Origin: Asaia bogorensis
Lineage (GTDB): Bacteria; Pseudomonadota; Alphaproteobacteria; SHVZ01
DNA: 45,707 nt
Assembly (NCBI GenBank): GCA_945897335.1
Contig: CAMDFP010000005.1
Coordinates: 1-45,707 of the forward strand
Direction of reading: 5' to 3'
Shown here: positions 34,986 to 43,805 of the stretch, in pieces
Layout: the number at the start of each line of letters is the position of its first letter
Position numbering within the stretch: position 1 is the stretch's first letter
Notes under the pieces: model-generated
The model's input: only the letters and a program-made list of their open reading frames with translations
What the model was told of the DNA's origin: nothing
Databases searched by the model: none
Position numbers and translations under genes: made by a program

Positions 34986-35034
34986 GTCCGCGTTATCCTC
35001 CCCGGCTTCGATGGCAGGCATTAGAAGGACGCAT

Positions 35035-35970
35035 ATGGCGAGCGTCAAGGAGACCCCGGCCGCGCGCGGCACGGATCGCGTGATCGGCGTCGACTGGGGC
35101 ACCTCGAGCTTCAGGGCCTATCTCATGGATGGCGATGGAGCCGTGCTCGATCGTCGCGAGGCCGCCGACGGCATCCTGGCGGTTCAGGATTTCGACGGCT
35201 GCTTCGAGCGCCATTGCGGCGCCTGGGCGGAGGCGCATCCGCAGGCGCCGATCCTGCTGGCCGGCATGATCGGCAGCCGTCAGGGCTGGGTCGAGGCGCC
35301 CTATTGCCCGTGCCCGGCGGGAGCGGCCGAGATCGCGGCAAGGTTGACGCCTCACGCCACCGCCCGGGGCCGCAAGGTCGCCTTCGTTCCGGGCCTTTCC
35401 TGGCAGTCGACCTCGGGCGCCGACGACGTCATGCGGGGCGAGGAAACGCAGATCCTCGGCGTCGCCGCATCGGGACGGCAGATCCTGGTGCTGCCGGGGA
35501 CGCACAGCAAGTGGGCGGAGGTCGTGGACGGCCGCGTCGTGCGCTTCTCCACCTTCATGACCGGCGAAGTGTTCGCGGCGATGTCCAAGCACACGATCCT
35601 CGGCCGGCTGATGACCGGGGAGGGCCACGACCCGAAGGCGTTTGCCGCCGGCATTGCTGCCTCGGGCGAGGCGGGCGGGTTGCTGCATCACCTGTTCCGG
35701 GTGCGGACGGCCGGGCTGTTCTCGAGATGGCCGGCGGAGTCGTTGTCGTCGCTGCTGTCGGGCCTGGTGATCGGTCACGAGATCAGGGCCGCCCAGGCGT
35801 TCTTCGCGGCCGAGCGTGTGCTGGTGGTCGGTGGTGCCGCCCTGGCGGAGCGCTATGCCGAAGCTCTGGCCACCCTCGGGCTCACGGCGGAGACCGCCCC
35901 GGCCGATGCGGCGGCCCGCGGCCTGGCGCTGCTCGCGCGTCAGATCACCTTGTCGGTCATGTCCTCGTAG
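35035..35970 (+). CDS. dgoK: 2-dehydro-3-deoxygalactonokinase (KDGal kinase family)
   Basis: Sugar-acid kinase of 311 residues in the ASKHA fold. GVDWGTSSFRAYL (residues 16-28) is the phosphate-1 motif diagnostic of DgoK; PILLAGMIGSRQGWVEAPY (77-95), GEETQILG and VLPGTHSKWAEV (near 155-165) are also family signatures, and VLVVGGAAL is the adenosine motif. AAGGAC precedes the ATG. It is divergent from RraA/FAH genes across 49 bp. The 3' end overlaps the convergent PAS gene by 31 bp. The partner aldolase DgoA is not in the window; the RraA-like protein may act instead. Confidence 0.92.
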   Translation: MASVKETPAARGTDRVIGVDWGTSSFRAYLMDGDGAVLDRREAADGILAVQDFDGCFERHCGAWAEAHPQAPILLAGMIGSRQGWVEAPYCPCPAGAAEIAARLTPHATARGRKVAFVPGLSWQSTSGADDVMRGEETQILGVAASGRQILVLPGTHSKWAEVVDGRVVRFSTFMTGEVFAAMSKHTILGRLMTGEGHDPKAFAAGIAASGEAGGLLHHLFRVRTAGLFSRWPAESLSSLLSGLVIGHEIRAAQAFFAAERVLVVGGAALAERYAEALATLGLTAETAPADAAARGLALLARQITLSVMSS

Positions 35971-36419
35971 AGGGCGGCGCCGAGGATGAAGTCGACCTTG
36001 CCGGCACCCTCGGTGACCGGCAGCAGCAGCCGCTCGGTCACCAGGAAGTTGAAATCGGGATTGAACATGGTGGCACCGCGATAATGGCGGACTTCGGCCT
36101 CCTCGCTGCAGATGACGTAGTCCCGGTAGGAGGCCTTCTCGCGGACGTCGGGATAGACCTCGTCCATGGTGCGGCCGATGACGTTCGGGCGCGACACGCT
36201 GGTGATCCCTGATCCGAGCAGCCGGAAGCGGAACCGGAGCGGCGGGCGCTCGACCGCGACCAGGAAGACATCGTGAAGCAGGGGCCCGATCTCGACCGGA
36301 TCGATATCGGACTTCCGCGGCAGACCCTCGGCCGGGCGTTTCGAGCGCCAATAGTCGTAGAGGCGCTGAAGCTTCGGATGCCACGCCGTGCGATCGATCT
36401 CGCCGGTCATGAGCGTCAT
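35940..36419 (-). CDS. Small PAS-domain protein (PAS_5 type), copy 1
   Basis: Stand-alone sensor domain of about 159 residues. The family pattern W-H-P-x-L-x-x-L-Y-x-Y-W near the start, R-x-D-I-D-P-x-E-I-x-P-L-L and RFRFRLLGSGI, then RLLLPV and FILGAALY, matches single-domain proteins abundant in Rhodospirillales. No kinase or cyclase follows, so the partner is unknown. Of several in-frame ATGs (36446, 36422, 36419, 36410), 36419 is best spaced from TAAGGG. It is 35 bp behind a related gene, and its last 31 bp overlap dgoK on the other strand. Confidence 0.85.
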   Translation of the reverse strand: MTLMTGEIDRTAWHPKLQRLYDYWRSKRPAEGLPRKSDIDPVEIGPLLHDVFLVAVERPPLRFRFRLLGSGITSVSRPNVIGRTMDEVYPDVREKASYRDYVICSEEAEVRHYRGATMFNPDFNFLVTERLLLPVTEGAGKVDFILGAALYEDMTDKVI

Positions 36420-36453
36420 CATGGCCCTTAGAGCCACGGCTCGCAACGCCGGC

Positions 36454-36918
36454 TCACAGCTCGTGCCCGTCGGAATCGAAGAAGACGGACAAGCCCAGGA
36501 TCATATCCACCCGCTTTCCGTCGGTCGCCAAGGGCAAGAGCAGGCGCTCGATCTGGACGTGTTCGCGGTCCCAGTCGAACACCGGCGTCCCCAGCCGCCG
36601 GCTGATGCGATGGTCGCGCACGCAGGCGGGATAGTCCGCATAGGGTTGCGCCACGAACAGGTTGGGGTGCGCCTCCTCCATCAGCATTCCGGTCATCTCG
36701 CGATTGCCGGCATAGACCAGCTTGGAGCCGACCAGCCGGTAGCGGAATCTGAGCGGCGCCTCGATTACGTCCAAGAGGTAGATGTTGGGCAGCAGCAGCG
36801 GGATCTCGGCCGGGTCGATATGGCTGCGCGACGGCAGCAGCCCGGTGCCCTCGGGCAGGCGCGTCCGCCAGTACGCGTAGAGCGCGGCGGATTTCGGATG
36901 CCAGCCGGAGGTATCCAT
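36454..36918 (-). CDS. Small PAS-domain protein (PAS_5 type), copy 2
   Basis: 154 residues, clearly related to the gene behind it: GWHPKSAALYAYWRTRLP, SHIDPAEIPLLLPNIYLLDV, RFRYRLVGSKL, IERLLLPLATDGKRVDMILG. The ATG at 36918 is chosen because family members begin a few residues before the W-H-P motif; the ATG at 36954 adds an unrelated stretch. Moderately diverged from copy 1, so this is an old duplication. It may sense a small ligand or act as an adaptor; no signalling output is attached. Confidence 0.86.
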   Translation of the reverse strand: MDTSGWHPKSAALYAYWRTRLPEGTGLLPSRSHIDPAEIPLLLPNIYLLDVIEAPLRFRYRLVGSKLVYAGNREMTGMLMEEAHPNLFVAQPYADYPACVRDHRISRRLGTPVFDWDREHVQIERLLLPLATDGKRVDMILGLSVFFDSDGHEL

Positions 36919-36968
36919 GCACCTACATGTCGATCCTACGACCGCCGGATGCAAGTCCCGGAAATTTT

Positions 36969-39485
36969 CTACCGAGACTCAGGGGGCGGGGCGACTCCGA
37001 AGGTTTCTGGCGGCAGGCCGCGCTGGGTGCGTTCCCACATGGCGAGATAGGCGCCTTCAACATGGCGGCGGTAGCGGTCGGTGTCGAAGAGCGGGTGGGT
37101 GACGCGATTGGCCGCCAGCCTGGCCCGGATCGCGGCGAGTGCCGCCCTGTCCCGCGCAAGCTCCAGCGCCCGGGCCTCATAGGCTGCCGGCGATCCGGCG
37201 ACCAGCTCCGGCAGCCCGACCGCGTGCAGCAGGCTGGCGGCGACACGGCCGACGAAGGTGGTTCCGAGGCAGGTCAGGACCGGGAGCCCCGCCCATAGCG
37301 CATCCGCGGCCGTGGTCTGGGCATTGAACGGAAGCGTGTCGAGGAACAGGTCGGCCTGGCGGTAGCGAGCCAGGTGCTCCTCCATCGACGGCAGCCGCGG
37401 CGCAAAGACCAGGCGGGCGGGATCGATGCCGGCCTCGGCCGCCTCGCGCCGCAGGTTCTCCGTCGCCGATGCCTGGATCTGCTGCAGCCACAGCACGCTG
37501 CCGTCGATCTGGCGGAGAAGCCGCATCCAGATGGCGAACGTCGCCGGGTTGATCTTGTAGGTGTTGTTGAAGCAGCAGAAGACGAACGCGGCTTCTGGAA
37601 GGCCGAGCTCGGCGCGCGACGGCGTCCGCTCGGCGATGCGGCGGGAGGAGTCGGTGGCGAGGAAGGTGTCGGGCAGATAGGCGATCTGTTCGCGATGGAA
37701 GCGGCGGTGCTCCTCGGGGATCGCGACCGGGTCGGCGATCAGGTAGTCGATGAAGGGGGCGTCGGTCGGGCAGAAGAAGTTGACGCTGACCGGCGCCGGC
37801 CGCCAGGCGAAGACGCCGAGCCGGTTGCCGTGCGTATGCCCCATCAGGTCGACGGCGATATCGACCTCCAGGCGGCGCACCAGCTCGGCGATGGAGCGGT
37901 CGCTCTCGTTGCGGACGTCGATGAAGCGGTCGAAGGCGCCTTCCAGGCGCGCCCGCATCGCGCTCGGCTCGGCCGGCCCGAAGGAGAGCGCGGTGACCTC
38001 GAAGCGCCGCCGGTCGTGGTGCTCGAAGAGGCCGGCGAGCAGCACCGAGATCGCGTGCTCGCGAAAGTCCGCCGACAGATACGCGACACTGATCCGCTCG
38101 TGCCCGTACCGCTCTCCGTTCCAGAGCGGCGCCGGCGGGGCCGGATAATTATCGCGGCAGAAGACCTCGCCGCAGACCGACTGGTCCTGCTCCGATCGGG
38201 TGACGGAGAAGAAGGCGAACGGCGTGCAGGCGCGCTGTCTCGCCCGCACCGCCGCCGTTACCCGGTCCGCCTGTCCCTCAAGATCGCGCCAGTCGCAGCA
38301 GTTCATCTGCGAATGCAGCAGGGAGCCCTCGATGTACGGCTCATCCGGCGCGATCTCCAGCAGGATCCTGAAATCCGCAATCGCCTCGCGGTGATGGCCG
38401 AGCGTCCGCAGCAGGTTGCCCCGGTTGCGGAGGGCCTCGACGTAACCGGGCCTGACAGCCAGGGCCCGGCCGTAGTTCGCTAACGCCCGCTCGGCCTGGC
38501 CAAGCTCCTTCAGGGCATTGCCCCGATTGTGCAGGGCCTCGGGATGGGATGGCGCCAGCGCGAGCACTCTGCCGCAAGTTGCGAGAGCCTCGGGCCAGCG
38601 TCTCAGCTCGTGGAGCGCGACGCTGCGGTTGCTCAGCCGCTCGACATGATCCGGAGTGTGCGCGAGGACCTGGTCGAAGCTCTTGAGAGCCTGGTCCGGC
38701 CGCTTGAGAAAAAGCAGGACGACGCCGCGGTTGTTCACGATGTCCGGGTGGCCGGGCACGAGTGCCAGCGCCCGATCGTAGCTTGAGAGCGCCTCTTCCA
38801 GGCGATTCAGCTCGCTCAGGACCTGTGCGCGGCGCCACAGCGTCTCGAAGTGACTGGCCTGGAGCGACATGGCTTTGCGGAAGTCGGCCAGTGACTCGGC
38901 CGGCCTCCCCAGGCTTTGCAGAACCTCGCCTCGGGCAACGATCGCATCGACATAGTCGAGTCGGATCGCACAGGCCCGCCCGAAACTCGCCAATGCCTCC
39001 TTCGGTCGTGCCAGCTGCTGCAAGGCTCTGCCGCGGTTGAAGAAGACGGTCGCCTCGTCAGGGCGGATCGACACCGCGATCTCGAAGTTCCGCCGTGCCT
39101 CGTCGGGGTGACCAAGGTCGAGATGCAGGCTGCCGCGGTTGTTGAGGGCATCGCCGGACCCGGGATCGATCGAAAGCGCCCGGTCGTAGCTGGCCAGGGC
39201 ATCGTTCGGACGGTCCAGGCTTCTCAGGCAGTTGCCGAGGTTGATGTGAGCGGGCGGAAACCCGGGATTGATCCTGAGCGCGCGCCCGATCAATCGCGCT
39301 GCGTCGAGGACGAGGCTTCGTTGCAGATGCGCGACGCCGAGGAAATGCAAGGCATCGAAGTGACCGGGCTCGGCGCTCAGCGCTTGGCGATAGGCCCCTT
39401 CGGCAGTGGCGATATCGCCGACCTGATGGGCCGCCATTCCTCGCCGCAGTGCGTCGGCCGGATCGATGAGTCCCGAGGTGTTCAT
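36969..39485 (-). CDS. TPR-repeat O-linked GlcNAc transferase-like glycosyltransferase, copy 1
   Basis: Protein of 838 residues: an array of about eleven tetratricopeptide repeats (residues about 10-400, with repeated A-L-x-N-R-G-x and A-L-A-x-Y/F-x-R-A motifs) and a C-terminal GT41 (SPINDLY/OGT) catalytic half from about 460. Seen in the catalytic half: HAISVLLAGLF, NNTYKINP with Lys644 (the position of the essential UDP-binding Lys of human OGT), DTLPFNAQTTAADALWAGLP and the C-terminal PLFDTDRYRRHVEGAYLAMW. Two usual features differ: the GYPGT-type loop is replaced by FFCPTDAPF near 570, and the His of the N-x-H-T-T motif is Gln723. It probably glycosylates proteins such as flagellin or surface proteins. 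Its ATG overlaps the stop of copy 2. Confidence 0.9.
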   Translation of the reverse strand: MNTSGLIDPADALRRGMAAHQVGDIATAEGAYRQALSAEPGHFDALHFLGVAHLQRSLVLDAARLIGRALRINPGFPPAHINLGNCLRSLDRPNDALASYDRALSIDPGSGDALNNRGSLHLDLGHPDEARRNFEIAVSIRPDEATVFFNRGRALQQLARPKEALASFGRACAIRLDYVDAIVARGEVLQSLGRPAESLADFRKAMSLQASHFETLWRRAQVLSELNRLEEALSSYDRALALVPGHPDIVNNRGVVLLFLKRPDQALKSFDQVLAHTPDHVERLSNRSVALHELRRWPEALATCGRVLALAPSHPEALHNRGNALKELGQAERALANYGRALAVRPGYVEALRNRGNLLRTLGHHREAIADFRILLEIAPDEPYIEGSLLHSQMNCCDWRDLEGQADRVTAAVRARQRACTPFAFFSVTRSEQDQSVCGEVFCRDNYPAPPAPLWNGERYGHERISVAYLSADFREHAISVLLAGLFEHHDRRRFEVTALSFGPAEPSAMRARLEGAFDRFIDVRNESDRSIAELVRRLEVDIAVDLMGHTHGNRLGVFAWRPAPVSVNFFCPTDAPFIDYLIADPVAIPEEHRRFHREQIAYLPDTFLATDSSRRIAERTPSRAELGLPEAAFVFCCFNNTYKINPATFAIWMRLLRQIDGSVLWLQQIQASATENLRREAAEAGIDPARLVFAPRLPSMEEHLARYRQADLFLDTLPFNAQTTAADALWAGLPVLTCLGTTFVGRVAASLLHAVGLPELVAGSPAAYEARALELARDRAALAAIRARLAANRVTHPLFDTDRYRRHVEGAYLAMWERTQRGLPPETFGVAPPPESR

Positions 39486-41908
39486 GGCTGCGTCGATACC
39501 ATGAAGGTTTCTGGCGGGAGGGCGCGCTGGGCGCGTTCCCACATGGTGAGATAGGCGCCTTCGACGTGGCGGCGGTAACGGTCGGTGTCGAAGAGCGGGT
39601 GGGTGACGCGATTGGCCGCCAGCCTGGCCCGGATCGCGGCGAGTGCCGCCCTGTCCCGCGCAAGCTCCAGCGCCCGGGCCTCATAGGCTGCCGGCGATCC
39701 GGCGACCAGGTCGGGCAACCCGACCGCCTGCAGCAGGCTGGCGGCGACGCGGCCGACGAAGGTGGTGCCAAGGCAGGTCAGTACCGGGAGCCCGGCCCAC
39801 AGCGCATCCGCGGCCGTGGTCTGGGCATTGAAGGGAAGGGTGTCGAGGAACAGGTCGGCCTGGCGGTAGCGCGCCAGGTGGTCCTCCATCGACGGCAGCC
39901 GGGGCGCGAAGACCAGGCGGGCGGGATCGATTCCGGCCTCGGCCGCCTCGCGCCGGAGGTTCTCGGTCGCGGACGCCTGGATCTGCTGCAGCCACAGAAC
40001 ACTGCCGTCGATCCGGCGGAGAAGTCGCATCCAGACGGCGAACATCGCCGGGTTGAGCTTGTAGGTGTTGTTGAAGCAGCAGAAGACGAACGCCGCCTCC
40101 GGAAGGCCGAGCTCGGTCCGCGACGGCGTCCGCGCGGCGATGCGGCGGGAGGAATCGGTGGCGAGGAAGGTGTCGGGCAGATAGGCGATCTGTTCGCGAT
40201 GGAAGCGGCGGTGCTCCTCGGGGATCGCGACCGGGTCGGCGATCAGGTAGTCGATGAAGGGCGCGTCGGTCGGGCAGAAGAAGTTGACGCTGACCGGCGC
40301 CGGCCGCCAGGCGAAGACGCCGAGCCGGTTGCCGTGCGTGTGACCCATCAGGTCGACGGCGATGTCGATCTCCAGGCCGCGCACCAGCTCGGCGATCGAG
40401 CGGTCGCTCTCGTTGCGGACGTCGATGAAGCGCTCGAAGGCGCCTTCCAGGCGTGTCCGCATCGCGCTCGGCTCGGCCGGACCGAAGGAGAGCGCGGTGA
40501 TCTCGAAACGCCGCCGGTCGTGGCGCTCGAAGAGGCCGGCGAGCAGCACCGAGATCGCGTGCTCGCGAAAATCCGACGACAGATACGCCACCCGGATCCG
40601 CTCATGCCCGTACCGCTCTCCCGCCCAGAGCGGCGCGGGCGGGGACGGATAGTTGTCCTGGCAGAAGACCTCGCCGCAGACCGACTGCTCCTGCTCCGAT
40701 CCGGTGACCGAGAAGAAGGCGAACGGCGTGCAGGCACGTCGCCTTACCCGCACCGCCGAAGATACCCGTTCCGCCTGCTCCTCCACATCGCTCCACTCGC
40801 AGCAGTTCATCTGCGCATGCAGCAGATAGCCCGCGGCGTAAGGCCAGGCCGGATCGGTCCGGACGAGAGCGCGAAAATCTGCGATCGCGTCTTCGTAGCG
40901 GCCCATCAGTCTCAGTGTGTTGCCATGATTGGCCCGGGCGTCGGCATAGAGAGGTCGGATCGTCAGAGCCCGGGCATAGCTCGTCAGCGCGGCTGCCGTC
41001 TCGCCTTGGTCCTTCAGCACGTTTCCGTGGTTGTTGAAGGCTTCGACATGTGCGGGGTCGAGCGCGAGTGCCTGGCGGCAGCTGGCGAGCGCTTCGCGCC
41101 ACATCCTGAGGGCGTGGAGGGCCGCGCCGCGGTTGCCGAGCGCGTCCGGCTGGAGGGGCGCTGTCTGGAGCATCCGCTCGAAGCTGGCGAGCGCGTCTCC
41201 CGGGCGCTTGAGGCCGAGGAGAACGACGCCGAGATTGTTCAGCACGTCGGCGTGGTCGGGGTCGATCCCGAGCGCCCGCTCGAAGCTGTCCAGCGCCTCC
41301 GGCAGGCGATCGAGTTCCTTGAGCGTGTTCCCGCGATGCCAGAGCGCCTGGACGTCGTCAGGCGCGATTGCAAGTATCCGGCTGTCGCAGACCAAGGCCT
41401 CGATCGGGCGCCCCAGCCCCGTCAGCGCGTTGGCCCGATTGCGGAAGACGGCGGCAGCGGCGGGCAGGATCGCGAGGACCTTCCGGTAGCTCGCCAAGGC
41501 ATCGCCGAAGCGCCCGAGATCCTGCAGCACGTTCCCGCGATTGTTCAGGGCGTCGATGAAGTCCGGCTGGAGGGAGAGCGCCCGGTCGTAGCTGGCGAGC
41601 GCGTCGCGCGGCCGGTTCATGGCCCGCTGGCAATTGCCGAGATTCGATTGCGCGGTCGCATGCCGCGGGTCGATGCCGAGCGCGTCCCCGATCAATTGCG
41701 CTGCCTTCGGGAGTTCGCCTCGCTGCAGATGCACGACGCCGAGCAGGTGGAGGGCATCGGGGTGGCCCGGCTCGAGGACCAATGTGCGATGGTAGCAGGC
41801 TGCGGCGGCGGCGATGTCTCCGGCCTGATGGCGAGCCAAACCCTGCCGCATCATCTCGGCAGCGGACAGTCCTTCATGCCCGAGTGGCCCGCGGGGAGAG
41901 AGGGTCAT
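39482..41908 (-). CDS. TPR-repeat O-linked GlcNAc transferase-like glycosyltransferase, copy 2
   Basis: 808 residues with the same plan as copy 1: about ten TPR units (to about residue 385) then the GT41 half with Lys617 (NNTYKLNP) and Gln696 (NAQTT in place of NAHTT). From about residue 430 to the end it differs from copy 1 at only about 20 of 390 positions by eye, and the DNA is almost the same (40630-39495 against 38130-36990), while the TPR halves are much more different. The start at 41908 lacks a strong ribosome site, and an internal Met at 41854 is possible; the frame upstream to 42502 is a shadow of the divergent SDR. Coupled to copy 1 by a 4-bp overlap. TPR differences suggest different protein targets for the same chemistry. 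Confidence 0.9.
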   Translation of the reverse strand: MTLSPRGPLGHEGLSAAEMMRQGLARHQAGDIAAAAACYHRTLVLEPGHPDALHLLGVVHLQRGELPKAAQLIGDALGIDPRHATAQSNLGNCQRAMNRPRDALASYDRALSLQPDFIDALNNRGNVLQDLGRFGDALASYRKVLAILPAAAAVFRNRANALTGLGRPIEALVCDSRILAIAPDDVQALWHRGNTLKELDRLPEALDSFERALGIDPDHADVLNNLGVVLLGLKRPGDALASFERMLQTAPLQPDALGNRGAALHALRMWREALASCRQALALDPAHVEAFNNHGNVLKDQGETAAALTSYARALTIRPLYADARANHGNTLRLMGRYEDAIADFRALVRTDPAWPYAAGYLLHAQMNCCEWSDVEEQAERVSSAVRVRRRACTPFAFFSVTGSEQEQSVCGEVFCQDNYPSPPAPLWAGERYGHERIRVAYLSSDFREHAISVLLAGLFERHDRRRFEITALSFGPAEPSAMRTRLEGAFERFIDVRNESDRSIAELVRGLEIDIAVDLMGHTHGNRLGVFAWRPAPVSVNFFCPTDAPFIDYLIADPVAIPEEHRRFHREQIAYLPDTFLATDSSRRIAARTPSRTELGLPEAAFVFCCFNNTYKLNPAMFAVWMRLLRRIDGSVLWLQQIQASATENLRREAAEAGIDPARLVFAPRLPSMEDHLARYRQADLFLDTLPFNAQTTAADALWAGLPVLTCLGTTFVGRVAASLLQAVGLPDLVAGSPAAYEARALELARDRAALAAIRARLAANRVTHPLFDTDRYRRHVEGAYLTMWERAQRALPPETFMVSTQP

Positions 41909-42053
41909 GCGGAAGTCATAGCCGACGACGGCGCTTGTTCCCAATGGATCGGTTGAGGCGGGCGTGGGAGCCGGCGGCGAAACCCGCTCTTGCCCTCGCT
42001 CCGTAGTCGCCGCATCTTCCGCCGTCGTCAATTTCCACATACGGGGATTCGTC

Positions 42054-42830
42054 ATGGCCGATGCCTTCGTCCGCTTCCGTCTGGACGGCCGGGTCGCCGT
42101 GGTCACCGGCGCCGCCTCCGGCATCGGCTTCGCCAGCGCTCGATCCTTGGGCCTCGCCGGTGCCCGCGTCGTCGTCGCCGACATCAATGCCGAGGGCGCC
42201 GACAAGGCGGTCGCGGCGCTGAAGGGGGAAGGCGTCGACGCCAGGGCCCAGGTCTTCGACGTCGCCGACGAGGCGGGCGTTGTCGCGGCAATGGCCGGGA
42301 CCGCCCGGGATCTCGGCCGCATCGACGTGCTGGTCAACAATGCCGGCCTCGCCGCCCGCCAGCCCTCCGAGGCGCTCGAACTGGCCGCCTGGGAGAAGGT
42401 GATCCGCATCAACCTCAACGGCTCCTTTCTTTGCGCCCGCGAGGCCGGGAAGGTCATGCTGGCCCAGGGCCGCGGCAGCGTCGTCAACATCGCCTCGATC
42501 ATGGGGCTGGTCGGCGGCGGGCTCTATCCGAACCTCGCCTATCACTCGACCAAGGGCGCGCTGGTGAATTTCACGCGCGCGCTGGCGGTCGAATGGGCGG
42601 GCAGGGGCGTGCGGGTCAATGCGGTGGCGCCGACATTCGTCCGCACGCCGCTGACCGCGCGGCTTCTCTCCGATGCGGCGATGAAGTCGGCGATCGAGGC
42701 GATGACCCCGCTCGGCCGCCTCGCCGAGGCCGACGAGGTGGCGGACGCGGTGCTCTACCTCGCCTCCGACGCCGCGGCGATGGTCACCGGCCACACGCTG
42801 CCGGTCGATGGCGGCTGGGTGGCCCGCTGA
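42054..42830 (+). CDS. SDR-family oxidoreductase
   Basis: Classical SDR of 258 residues. TGAASGIG (cofactor) at about 19-26, NNAG near 96, Ser in NIASIMGLVGG, Tyr-x-x-x-Lys in YHSTKGAL near 160, and C-terminal VTGHTLPVDGGW. GGGGATTC precedes the ATG. It starts a plus-strand run of four genes separated by 6-18 bp. It resembles gluconate 5-dehydrogenase or sorbitol/alcohol dehydrogenases; no substrate can be named. Confidence 0.9.
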   Translation: MADAFVRFRLDGRVAVVTGAASGIGFASARSLGLAGARVVVADINAEGADKAVAALKGEGVDARAQVFDVADEAGVVAAMAGTARDLGRIDVLVNNAGLAARQPSEALELAAWEKVIRINLNGSFLCAREAGKVMLAQGRGSVVNIASIMGLVGGGLYPNLAYHSTKGALVNFTRALAVEWAGRGVRVNAVAPTFVRTPLTARLLSDAAMKSAIEAMTPLGRLAEADEVADAVLYLASDAAAMVTGHTLPVDGGWVAR

Positions 42831-42836
42831 CGCCGG

Positions 42837-43787
42837 ATGGCGGACGCGCCGGTCGAGATCGTCTGGAACCTGGTGACCGTCGCTGACTGGCGCCGGCTGG
42901 TGGACGGTGCTGGCGGCGCGACCTTGCCGCAGTCCTGGGCCTATGCCCGGGCGATGTCCCTGGCTGAAGGCCAGGTCGCGCATTTCGGCGTGATCCGGAG
43001 TGCGGCGGAAGACATCGGCAGCATCCTCGTCCTCGAACGCCGCGCGCTTGGCCTGTTCTCCCGTGTCTCCCTTCATCGCGGGCCGCTCTGGCTAAGGCCC
43101 GTGAACGAGGCCATCCGCCGGGCCACGCTTCGGCTGCTCCGCCGCCGCTGGCCCCGGCGGCCGTGGCGGCGGATCTCGTTCATCCCGGAGATGCCGGCCG
43201 GCGCGGCGAGCCATCTCCTGCTCGGCGAAGCGGGGTTCCGCCGGGTCGGCGACGGCTACCGCTCGATCCTCGTCGACCTCAGGCTGCCGGAGCCCGAGCG
43301 GCGGATGCGGCTGCGTCAGACCACGCGCCACGCGCTGGGCCGGGCCGAGCGGGCGGGGCTGGAGGTCGAGGTCGACCGCCACGGCAAGAAGACCCTGCCC
43401 TGGCTGCTGCAGCGCTACGACATCGAGAAGAAGCTGAAGGGTTTCCGCGGACCGTCGCTGCCCCTGGCGCTGCATCTGATGAAGGCGGCGCGGAAATACA
43501 ACGAAAGCCTGGTGCTGATCGCGCGCAAGGACGAGGAGCGCCTCGCCGGCATCCTGATGGTCCGCCATGGCGATACGGCGACCTACCTGATCGGCTGGAC
43601 CGGGGCCGAGGGGCGGCGCCTGCAGGCGACCCATCTCCTCCTCTGGCGGGCGATGGAGATCCTCTCGGCCGAGGGCGTCCGTAGCCTCGATCTCGGTGGC
43701 ATCAATCCGGAGGCGGCGGCCGGCGTCACCCTGTTCAAGCGCGGCTTCGGCGGTGAGGAATACGAGCTGATCGGTACCTATACGTAA
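42837..43787 (+). CDS. FemAB/GNAT-like acyl- or aminoacyl-transferase
   Basis: 316 residues with two half-GNAT modules, as in the FemAB and BioF2-like proteins. Seen: the opening W-x-x-L-V-x-x-A-x-x-A-T-L-P-Q-S-W-A-Y-A-R-A segment (typical of FemAB-like proteins), a basic stretch (RRRWPRRPWRR) between the halves, LRQTTRHALGRAERAGLEVE (near 160-180), the acceptor strand LVLIARKDEERLAGILMVR, and YLIGWT...LLLWRAMEILSAEGVRSLDLGGIN, the CoA- or tRNA-binding core. Members add amino acids to peptidoglycan or acylate exopolysaccharides. The gene is 6 bp after the SDR; the link between them is unknown. Confidence 0.78.
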   Translation: MADAPVEIVWNLVTVADWRRLVDGAGGATLPQSWAYARAMSLAEGQVAHFGVIRSAAEDIGSILVLERRALGLFSRVSLHRGPLWLRPVNEAIRRATLRLLRRRWPRRPWRRISFIPEMPAGAASHLLLGEAGFRRVGDGYRSILVDLRLPEPERRMRLRQTTRHALGRAERAGLEVEVDRHGKKTLPWLLQRYDIEKKLKGFRGPSLPLALHLMKAARKYNESLVLIARKDEERLAGILMVRHGDTATYLIGWTGAEGRRLQATHLLLWRAMEILSAEGVRSLDLGGINPEAAAGVTLFKRGFGGEEYELIGTYT

Positions 43788-43805
43788 GTTGAGGCGGCGA
43801 TTAGG

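Noticed and set aside
36969-41908. Glycosyltransferase repeats considered as mobile or dispersed repeat
   Set aside because: The repeated DNA is entirely within coding halves of two paralogues, with no terminal inverted repeats or transposase.
39566-41956. Plus-strand 796-codon frame opposite the second glycosyltransferase
   Set aside because: Repeats in the product only mirror the TPR repeats on the other strand.
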